Positions 1-12,100 of a stretch of 64,000 bases of DNA are shown here, piece by piece. Below the pieces are notes generated by a model, which was not told the DNA's origin, searched no databases, and saw nothing but the letters and a program-made list of their open reading frames with translations. Source of the stretch: Antedon bifida (Eukaryota; Echinodermata; Crinoidea; Comatulida; Antedonidae); contig OY727097.1 of assembly GCA_963402885.1 (NCBI GenBank), positions 31,055,401 to 31,119,400 of the forward strand, read 5' to 3'. The translations under genes and the position numbers were made by a program. The first letter of the stretch is position 1, and every line of letters starts with the position of its first letter.

Positions 1-164
1 CTGAAAAGAACTGTTGAGTTGTTTAAACAGTCAAATTGTAATGTTTTCTGTAGTTTCATATAAAACAACCATATTTACCATTGTACATATGATTCTCTTT
101 TTCAAGCTACATTCTGATCAGATGATTAATCATTGACAATTATCTGTTTTCATTCTTTATTTAG

Positions 165-3100
165 GAGCGGAATCAACATTGTTATCAGTGGATGTTGTAC
201 TAGTCTATTCTCGGGCTTTGTCGTATTCTCAATTCTAGGTTTCATGGCTCAGGATGCTGGTGTCCCAGTTGATAAAGTAGTTGAATCAGGTATATATTTG
301 TCAATACTCTCATTACAAAACATAGCTAAGCCCCACTCACCTCTTTTCTAACTATGAATTATTTAGTAGAAACTGAAATGAAAATGGTATTAAAGATGTA
401 TTGTCCCCCTGAAAAATAATGTTTACAATTGTTGTTGTTGCATATGCCATTTTAATTTCACATAATAGTTATCCACTTTGACTAAAAATTGGATCTAAAC
501 AAAATTTATTTACCTGAAAAACTGTAATTTAAAGCAAAAAATGGCTAAATTGACTGCCAGCCAATGGATTTTTGGATGAATTTAACCATTATGTTATTTT
601 ATAAGTTAAAACATTATTTTTTTTTTTTTCTACGGAAGTGATTAACTTTATTAAAACTACAAAATAACCTATTCAAAGTCTGATTTAATTAATCTTCATT
701 TTTCATGTTTTTGGGGGACAATACATCTTTAATGTTAACAAAATAAAATGTGTAAAAAGATGCCGATTCAAAACAAAATTTATAAAACCCGACCAAAATT
801 GTTTTTTACCCATGCAAGATGTAAAGTGTGGTGTGTTTCATTATAAATTGTTCAATTGTTGTATGAGATTAAAACTTTAATACAAAACATGATATTCAGG
901 CTTTGTGAAATATTAACAGAATTTCCACATGTTAGATTACAAATAAATTAATCTTGACATACATTTCGTAAACATTTTAACTAGGTATCAAAACAATCAA
1001 GTTGTCGACACTACCCTTAACTTGTTCTTATGACTTATCATTTGCATAACATTTGCATAATTACCATGTTAGTAATGGTAGGTACTGTTATAATAAATTG
1101 ATAGACATCTAGACTAGGTTCAAGCTGTTGGTAGTCTTTGATCCAAAATCTTACTTGCCAATATTTGTTAACGATCCTATCCATGTTCGGATATTGTTTC
1201 AGACATTTACAAGTGAAATCATTAGTTTTGTTCTGTTTTTTTTTCTACGGAAGTGAATAACTTTGAAATTATTAAAACTGCAATATGGCCTATTCAAAGT
1301 CTGATTTTAATAATCTTCATTTTTTTTAGTTTTGTGAGGACAATACTGTACATCTTCAACAAATATTTGATTAATATGGGTAGATAAAATTATAGTATAA
1401 GAATTTTATTTATTCAAAGAAAGAAAAAAAGAAATTCAATCTATGCTTTTTCTAAACTTTATCACAACATACAGTATGTGTGCCTACAGTAAAAAAAAAA
1501 ATTGAAAAATAAATCCCAATGTCACTTGCCCAGAGTGCCGGATTCATCCAGCCCACATCATCCAGCCCACATTGCCCAAATTCAGCTTGCCCGATACTCA
1601 ACTAAAGTAAACTGGTTTCAGTATGCCAAAAAAAATACAAATAATAATTTCTGTGCCAATATTCTCGAACATTAAAGTTAAAATATCATCCAATTTATGA
1701 TATTAATATTGACATTTATTATTAGGTTTTATAATTCATTGCCAAAAATGAAGATGTTAATAATTTGTTGAATAAATTCAAGGCCATACTGGATTTTATA
1801 AAAACTTTGTTTTATTAGTACACCCAGGTCATGTTTATAAAAGTTGTTAAAAAAATTATAATTTTTGTGGTAAAATGTAGAATTTATATCTAAACTGAAT
1901 TGGTCAAGTTTTGCAATACCTTTACTTTAGTTACCATTGTTTGTTTGGCCTTGAGCAGATTTTATTTTTATTATACATTGTTTTCTGGATTTTCTAATAC
2001 AATTGTGCTTTTTAGACATATACTGTATATTGGTTGAATTCTGTTGTTATTTCTTGCATTGTGATAGGACCTGGTCTCGCTTTTATCGTCTACCCGGAGG
2101 CGGTTTCATTGATGCCTTGCCCTCAGTTGTGGGCATTTTTATTTTTCTTCATGCTTTTCATTGTTGGTCTTGATAGTGAGGTAAGTTATTGTTTTTAATC
2201 TCTTGAATCTTATTCAATTAAAATACTAAAGTAACTTGAATTGATGATTAACATCATAAAATGAAATTTTGGCATTTGATTGAAAATTAGTCAAATTTGA
2301 TTGAAAATTATAGTGACACATTTGATTGAAAATTATAGTGACATTTGGTTGAAAATTATAGTGACATTTGATTGAAATCCCATTTGATTGAAATTTATTG
2401 CCATTTGATTGAAAATTAGTCAAATTTGATTGAAAATTATAGTGACATTTGATTGAAAATTTGACATTTTATTGAAAACTAAAGTATTGAAATTATTGGA
2501 TTGAAAATTTGACATTTGATTTACAGTGGCATAAATACTGTACTACCATGCTGCCAAACAATGTTTTAAATTAATCATCATGGTATAGTCTATGATGTGA
2601 AAGTAACCTTATTGTTGTATACTTTGTATAATCAAGGGATTTTATTTGCGCCAGATTGTACACTGATCAATTTCACGGTAATCTTAATATTTTCTATTTG
2701 AAAATTATCTGAAAATAAAATGTAATAAAATGATTTTATCACAAACACTTATATAAATATAGAAAGTTAATACTGTAAATGATGGTGAAATGTGTTTAGT
2801 TGGAGTTTACAATGAAGAGCGCTTTGTTGTGAGAATTTAATTTTATTGTGAAGGTATGGTTGAAAAGAGAAACTTATTGAATTATTATTGTCACATGAAT
2901 CATATTCAACAGCCATTTAAGGTCATCTTTGCTTGACCCCTTTCTCATGACAAACATCTGAACACATCATTTCAATCATGTTTCTAAGCCTGATTGGTTC
3001 TTCTGTATTCATTCAATTCAAGATGTCAGTCACTCTCTGATGGTCTTGCAAAATAATTCCTGTGCACATACATTATTAATGTGAACCATTCAAATATAAA

Positions 3101-6100
3101 TAAATTATTTTGATATCTGGTGATCTTAATGACTAAAAACCTATATAATAGTTATAATATAAAATGTGTGTATATATTTATCGTTTTGATTTAGCTTTTC
3201 GCTTTTTTTTTTTTCAGTAATTTTCCTTTGGATTTATAATAATAATAAATATATACCTCTCAGATATTCTTGCAAACTTTCTATATATTCAATTCCTAAC
3301 TGTGCACATTTTTGAGTTGAGTTTTTAATTCCTCTTGGTCAATTACCAAAAATAATTACTTTAGTTCTAGACTCTGTACTATAACGTACAGTAATATAAA
3401 TGTAGTATGTGCACAAGTCCAGATATGATAAATTTCAGACTGGTAGGTCCGATATTTTTACTTCAGGCTAAATTTGAGGTGTGTTTCAGTCAGACAGTCT
3501 GTAACCAATAGGAATTAAAGCCTGTGACATCCTGTTTTGTCAAACTTTTAATTTGGAACTTAATTCGTTGATTGTGTTGACCTAAAAATATTTTCCAATT
3601 CATTTAATTCTAATCTTTACTAAAAGTGCAATCCATTTTTATTCCAAAAAAATAAAATGTTATCAATACTGTAGGCCTAATAAACAAATATTTTAGATAA
3701 ATTTTAAATTCTTCTTTTAGTGTTATTTCACCCTTTTGAAATTAACCAAACATTTCATCACATAAGAATTGAAATTATATTGATATATGAATAAATAAAT
3801 AAATAGAACATTTAATAGTTTCTATGCATACATGACCTAAGACATCTAAACATTCAAATACTTAATAATACAACGATGAAACCTGATCACAAGACTTATG
3901 TGGAGATATAGCGGTTTTTTTTTATTTTGATGAATTTGAAAAATGTGAATGAGTATTGGAATGATGTTGTTGATGACATCATGTGATATGTTTGTGGAAA
4001 AAGGTTAAGGAACCATGTCAAAAATATTCCACTGCAGTTACTACAGTAACTAAATTTTCTCTTTAACCTTTTTATGCAATTATTTAGCAACTTTTTTTGG
4101 GGATAATCGTACACACTGTTTATTGCAGTAATCACTTCCTCATAAACGTATCCATTGATGCAAATAAAAATCACACTTTTCTGCAGTAAACAATGTAGTT
4201 ACTACAGTAATTGCAATAGAATGATTTGACATGATCCGTAAAAGAAAAAACATGATCTAGTTTGTAAAAAGATGGGTATTGCCCCTTTGTATCATTTTGG
4301 TATCATTGAGTGTTTTTACATGATAATACAGATAAATATATCTGTTTCATTAAAGATATAAATAATATGTGAATGTATTTTCCATTTATAACAAATAATG
4401 AAGAAACACAAATGGAAAAATAAAGCTAGAATATGCAGTTTTAAGATTTGACGGTGTTTTTGATTGTATCAAAATTAGATAACTGTAAAAGTATTATACA
4501 GTAGAGAACGCTTGAAGAATTAATCAGGTCAAAAAAAATGTTTATGAATACAATAATTTTTTACTGTTTGAGGTCGGGTCACGTTTAGACAAAATAAAAT
4601 AGATTTTTTTTATAAGAAAAGTGTTATTTTCGAACAACAATTCTTAAACAAGAGCTTTCTACTGTATTATCTTTCAAAATTTCAATGTAGTAATACCATA
4701 TTAATTATTCAGTATAAACTATAACTTGAAAAGGTTTATGTTGTGTACATAAATACAAAATGAATTTATTCTTCTCATTGATCATTATTGGGTAATTCCT
4801 AGTTTCTATAAAATCTACGTCTTAAGGCAAGACATTTTCTAACATGGTTTTAGCGCATGTTATTAAATTCATAGGAATTAATACTTAAAGACACCTTCCC
4901 TACAATTTGTGACGTTTTGTAAAAATAATGTATATATATATTACTTTAAAAACATTAAACCAGGTCATTCCTTGTCTTAAATGTACGTTTTATGGTAAAT
5001 TATGATAAAAAGTGAGAAACAATGCACTACCTAAGTAGCTCGCGGCGACTGACCTCTCGTGGACGGTCTTTAGGCCTAGCCTAGCTAGGCTTAGTTTTGT
5101 AGGCCTAGCTGGTAAACATCGGTAACGTACGAACATCGTACGCTAGCTATATACCTAGCCTGACGTTGTATAGTTGCTGCATTATTTGTCTTTCTATTTT
5201 TGCCAGACTCCGTTGATACAAATTGGGTTAAACCTGGTATTTTCCCTGAAAAGTTAGGAGTCTTTCATTTGTTTTGGCCTCACGATCGATCGAAAAGTGG
5301 GTGTATTACAGAAGTAAAACAGAAATATCAATCCGCGTGCAATGCATTTTGGGATTTATAGCGGGCCGCTATAATTATTAGAATCGACTTATTTTTTACA
5401 TTTTTAACCATTTAAAGATGAAAAAAGTTATCGCAATAGGACCATATAGTATTATTTTTACATTAAATATAGTTTGTGATCTGAAATTAGATCTAAAAAA
5501 TGTAGGGAAGGTGTCTTAATTTTCATCAACAGTACAAATAGAGTTGAAGGCTATGACATCACAATATATGATATCACATGATACTGTTCCATTACCAATG
5601 ATGCATTGCAGTCGACCAAAGTGATTTCCAACCTAAATTTCGCAATTTTGCAAATAACATTAAAATTGAATTAAAATAATATTGTTTCTTTTTTTGGTAA
5701 AGTTGTTTTTTCTTGCGGATTATGAAATCACTGAAGCGTGTGACCATCCTTATGTCTGTTGGCAATAAAAAAGTTTCATGTCTGTTATCAACTCTATTAA
5801 AGATGTTTTGTCCCCAAAAACATGAAAAATAAAGATGAATAGGGCATTTTATAGTTTTATTTATTTTATTCACTTTTATAAAAAAAAATCCAAAATAATG
5901 ATTTTATAAAATGAATTTATAAAAAATATTATTTATCAAGAATCTAGTACAGGCAATGGGCTTCCCGTTCTTTTTGTTCTTCCAATATTAGGTAAAAGTG
6001 AATAATTAAAATGGCCTATTCAACAACAAACAATGTTTTTTTATTGGGGACAAAGATCTTTGTGATTTTATTTATGCTAGGCCTGGATATTCTATAATAC

Positions 6101-9100
6101 ATGGTATTATTACTTTGAATCAAATATATAATATAACCAGACTCTGTCAAAGTGTATATCATTAATTAAAACCGCATGTTTCTAGCTTGGTTTTGTTTTT
6201 CTTCATCAAACAAATAAAATGGACATGTTATACATAGTTTAAGTATGTTATTAATTGTTTTAGGATGCTATTGTTTTTTTCTTTCACTTTGTTTTCTTCT
6301 ACAAGACTCTCCGGGTGCATCAACGAGGCATGTGTACTGAACGTTTCTCGCAGTCTAACACCCTAACAGGTGACGGTACTTATCAACAGTAAATTAGTAT
6401 TAATAGTGTTTGTTTTCATTGTTTTTTAAGGCATGAAAAGCTGTTTTTAAATTTCATTAACATGCATATTATTTTTCTGGTCATTTGGAAAATATATCGT
6501 ATTTGTTTTTCTGAAAATTTTACCCTTTATTCTAAAATGTTGTTGCACCTTATCGTAGGCCTAAAATTGGACCTGATACAATTTGAATTCATCATATATA
6601 AGGGAACATGTCAAAATGATTATACTGCTGTTACTGCAGTAATTACATTTTCTTTACCTAATTCTACTCAAACCTGTTTATGTAATTGTTCAGCAAGCTT
6701 CTTCTGTAATCACTTTTCCTCATATATTACTTCTACAAATAAACTAAAATCATTGTTTCAGTGATTGCAATTAGTTACTGCAGTAACTGAAGTAGAATAA
6801 TTTGACATTATCCCTAAATGATCTATATAAGTCTTGAATTATCTGTAAATCAACCAAATCAGATTTTTTGTAATCTAGTTTGGTTGAAAATTGACTTCTA
6901 ATGGTCTTTTGTGAGAAATTCAAATTGTTTTTAGGGAATTTGTTGGCAGTGTATCTTAAAATTCACCGGATTTGTTTTGGCATTGGTTCAATTGAAATAT
7001 TAAAATAGGAGAAGACCAGAAATATACATATCCCATGCACAGTACTTATTTTATAGAGCTAAAATTTATACCAGATTATGGTTATACATATAACATATAT
7101 ACATATTTTTTTTACAATATTATTTTAAAACTAATTTTAGTTGTAAGAGAGTGAATCTGCTGTTGCAGAGAGAGGGAGGGTAAATGAAAAGGGAAGAAAT
7201 GATGAAGAAAGGAAAGAATGAAGAGAAAGTGTTGGTGTGCTGAATCAGTCTTCAGGAAAATCTGTCATTTGCAGTAATTGTTATCAAAAAAAAGATTTAA
7301 AAAATATTCACGACACTACCAATTTTAATAGATGATTTATTTCTCATAAAATTCTTAGAATGGAATTTTCCATTAAAACTTTTACTGTTTATGACAGATG
7401 GCAAAGTTGACTTAATTAATTAAAACAAATATTAATAGGTTTATTGTAAACAAAAATAATAAAGTAAACAAAAGTGTAAAGTATGGTCTTGTCTGTTGGA
7501 ATGAGTCCAAATGTAGCAATATTCAAAATCGTGAATATGACATGATTATTATGAATGTTGTGAATTACAGCATCTAATGATGTGGAAATCCGTTAATAAC
7601 TTTTAAATTATAGGGTTTCCTCAAAGCACTGAATATATTTAGATGAAATATATTGTATTGTGTATTCTTAAAATTAATGATGCTTCAAACCGGATTTTCT
7701 GGCTAAGAAATAATTGTGTGGCCCAATCCAAGTATTAGATAAACTGCATACAGTAGAACTCTCTATTAAGTGGACACCTTCAAGACCCAACAAAAGTGTC
7801 TTATTAACTGGGTGTCCCATAAATAGGGTTTATCTTTATTTCTTTCACTCGAAAGTGTCCCATTAATTGGGGTGTCCTAAAGGAAGGTTCTACTGTATTT
7901 AAAATTACCAATTGAGGTGAAAATCGACTTTCAAAATGGTACCCAATTCATAGACAAGACCATGTAGAATAAATGATAAATGAATATTTTCAAATTTAAG
8001 AGTATTACATATTATAACATGTAATGATTTTGATCATTTAACAAGTTTTTTTTTATTTGTTTTTGCTTTTCATTGACATCTTTAATAAACACATTTCAGA
8101 GATCAGTTATATTGAAGTTTGTAAGAAACAGTAGACTGAAATGATTACTTTTTTTGCTTACTAGTTTGTAATGTTCGAGACGGTCATAACGTCAATTGTT
8201 GATGAGTTGGAATATCATTATCCCGGAAGGTTTATGAGGTACAAAGACAGGATCACGTTCATAACCTGTGTCATCTCGTTTTTCCTTGGCATACCATTCG
8301 TTATGGAGGTAATTTTGTTTGCAAATTTAACTAAGTACCATTTCAGTTATTCAGAGAGAGGTGATTGCCACATGTTCATCACTTTTTTTCACTGCTCTGT
8401 GCTTTTTTTTTATTAGTTATGTATTTTTGTTTGCAGTGATGAAGTATAATAAATAAATAATATTTGTAAATTACTTGATTACTATTTATTATTACTATTA
8501 TTTTCCCAATACGCACACGAATATGTCTAGGTTTTTCAGAAATGTGGTATTTAGAATGTGTGGTTAATAATTTAATTTCATTTGATTAAAATCACAATTG
8601 AAATTGGTGAAGTAATGTACAGACATTTTTTTTTTAAATTTAGTATCAAATAATAAGGATAAACAAAATTGAAGGTCTGGTTTTAGGAGAGTTTCCAGTT
8701 TTCAGAGAGTTCAGTATTGGTCTAAATCTTTCCTAGAGTGTTTGTATATAGTCTCAACATGGATTAATTAGGAACATTATCTTTCAATAAAAATGTCATT
8801 CATGTTAATGTTATGTTAAATAAATACACTTCCTTTTCTCTCTGACTAATTCTAGGGTGGAGTGTACCTAATGACACTCTTTGATTGGTACTCAGCCGGT
8901 GTTTCTCCCATGGTTCTTGGTGTCTTTGAGTGCTACATTATCTGTTGGCTTTATGGTAAGTTTTTATTTCATCATTTGTTTTATTCCCTTAGAACCCTTA
9001 TTAAGGGGACACCTACGATACCAAACAAAGTTTTCACTTTATATGGATGTTCCCTGAATGACCAGTGATGAAACCCCATTAATAGTGATAACATGTCACA

Positions 9101-12100
9101 GAGTGAGTGAGTGGCCGAGCGGTTAAAGCCCCCTTCCCTACGTTTTTTAGATCTAATTTAAGATCACAAACTATATTTAATGTAAAAATAATACTATATG
9201 GTCCTATTGCGATAACTTTTTTCGTCTTTAAACGGTTAAAAATGTGAAAAATAAGTCGATTCTAATAATTATAGCGGCCCGCTATAAATCCCAAAATGCA
9301 TTGCGCGCGGATTGATATTTTTGTTTTTCACCTGTAATTCGCCCACTTTTCGATCGATCGTGAGGCCAAAACAAATGGAAGACTCCTAACTTTTCAGCGA
9401 AAATACCGGGTTTTCCCCAATTTGTATCAACGGAGTCTGGCAAAAATAGAAAGACAATTAATGCAGCAACTATACAACGTCAGGCTAGGTATATAGCTAG
9501 CGTACGATGTTTGTACGTTACCGATGTTTACCAGCTAGGTACTGGTACTGGTTCAAATAACCGTCTCACAGAGACATCTGGTAGCCATTGACTTAAAGTT
9601 GGCATTTGGATGTGTTACTTTTAAATGTAGGCCTACAGTATGAGAGTGACTACTACCAAATTACACAGTCTCAAAACAACTTATAAACAGTTCATATATA
9701 CAGTTAAAACATTGCTGGGAATTATAAATTTCTGTTGAAGCAGGCTCTAATGAAGTTGCATCTAGTAAGTTGACTTTGTTGTACAACTCTATCAAGTATT
9801 GATGGTATCTTCCGACCTCTTCGTTTACTTTGGGTTGTGTGAAAAGTAAGAATTTTTGTAGGATCTTCATTTTCTTTTCTAATTACATGTCCGATCCAGT
9901 TGAATTGTTGCTTGTAGACATATTCTTCTAGCGGTTGACAGCCAGTAATTTTGTAGAGATCGTCATTATCAATTACGTAACGCCAGTCTATATAGTTTTC
10001 ATCTGTTTCTTCATCTGAGGATATGTCTACATGGTTTGGTGGGCAGACTCTTTGAAAGCAATTCACTAGCATTCTTCTTAGGAAGGTTTTGTATGTTGTG
10101 CTAAGTTTGAACATTTCACTTCCTGTTGCCCTCCAAGCATGGCAACCATAGGTGAGTCTACTCCTAACTAGACCATTAAGAAACATCATTCTTGTTTGTA
10201 AGTGGATCGTTCTGTTGGTAAGCAATGCTCTATTCTCTGCAAATGCTCCTTTGGCTGAATTGATTCTGTATTTTACTTCTTGATCTCCAATATGAACATC
10301 ATTGTAGGTAGCCCATACACCAAGGTATCTAAAGTGTGTTACGTTGTTAATGTGTACGCCGCCAATTTGTATGATGCATCTTGGGTATTCTTCAACTTCC
10401 TCTTTCCAGTTCCATATAATGGTTTCTGTTTTGGGGGCACTAATTCTTAGACCAAATTCCAGACAAACTTTATTCAAGATGTTCACAATGGTTTGCAGTT
10501 CTTCTTGTGACCAGGAACTTACAGCAAAGTCATCAGCATAGCCACTTTCAAAGTCGTCATAGATGCCCCTTGATGGTGCTTTACGTCTTTGAGCACGATT
10601 TGTAGCTTCAATAGGAATTAGGTATTGTATCATTAGGCCATCCAAACTAGCATCTTTACAGCGTTGTTTGAACACTCTAATAACGTAATCAAAATATTGG
10701 TTAAACATGCTGGTACTCTCAATACCACCCTGTCGCACCCCAGAAGATGTTTCGAACTTATCATCACTCGGATCGTCGTCAGCAAGGTATGCTTTCGTTG
10801 AGCTGTACAGTGATTGTATAATGTCAATCATAGTAGTAGACTGGTTTAAGTGAAACCTATTACGAACGCTTAGGAAAAGAAGATTACGATTCACATGGTC
10901 GAATGCTGCTGTTAAATCAATGAAGCATGTATAGAGTTTGCGATTTGAGCGATACGCAATTTCCTGGATCTGCTTGATTACATATATAGCATCATTGCAC
11001 CCTCTGTTGGACCTGAATCCAAACTGTGTGCGTAGAAGTTGACTTTCATAAAAGATGGAAAAACGTGAAAGAATGATAACCATAAGTATCTTTGAAAATG
11101 TAGACCCAATCGATATTCCTCTATACATTGATGGATCAAGTGGACTGCCTTTTTTTTTCCAAATGGTTGTTAATTTGGACAGTCCCCAATCACTTGGTAC
11201 TTCTTTCGTTCTCCAAATTTCCTCAAACAGTCTATGTACATGGTCGACGAATACTGGGTTCTCTGTGGCGACTTGCAACATTTCAGAAGCGACATCTAGG
11301 GTAGCTTTGCGACCTTTTAGATGTCCGATTGCATCAATAATTTCTTTCTTGGACGGAGGTTCATTGTCTATCTCAAATTCTGGTTGTCTCAGGTTGATAA
11401 TATATTCTGGAGGTGTGCTAATTTCATCTGGGATTTTAAGGCTAGATTGGTCTGGATTAAAGTGATCTTTAAAGTGTTCACGTAATCCAGGACATTTTAT
11501 AGGCTTTGGTGCTTTTCTTATAACATCACCGTGCTCCTTAGCTTTTCTCCATAAATCAAATATTTTTCTATTTTGGTGGGCTTCATTTAACTTGCTTGCT
11601 TCTTCATACAAATATTCATTCCGTAGTTCCTTAACCCTTATCTTAATTGCTTTCTGCATAGCCTTGATCTCCTCTTCTTTGTAGGTAACTGTGCTTTTGT
11701 TAATATTCTTTCTTTCTTTTATAAGCTGTTGTAGTCTTTCATCACCATCCCAGGGATGAGCATTTTGGTTTCTTGTTTTCTTCGGGACTTCTTCAACTGC
11801 CTTATTTAGCACTGTCATAAGTGTTGTATAGCGCTCAGTTGATGTAGTGGTTGTTGTCTTTTCAGGAGAAGTAATTTTATTAATTTTATTAATTTCTTCT
11901 TCTATCTTTGTTTTAGCATTATTTCTTACTTCTCGATCTTTAAGTTTACTCATGTTGGCTCTTTTGCTCTGTTTTTTCTTTTTATGCTTCTTCCACCTGG
12001 CTGCTTTGTTGGCTGGTGTTGTCATATTACTCACAAGGATTCTATGATCAGACGAAAGTTGTTATAGACTCTTGTGTCAGTAACATACTTCCTCAACCAG

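Noticed and set aside
9101-9126. tRNA gene (tggccgagcggttaa looks like tRNA-Leu/Ser)
   Set aside because: The matching B-box is 4.3 kb away behind later insertions, and a non-tRNA body follows; it is the head of a SINE.
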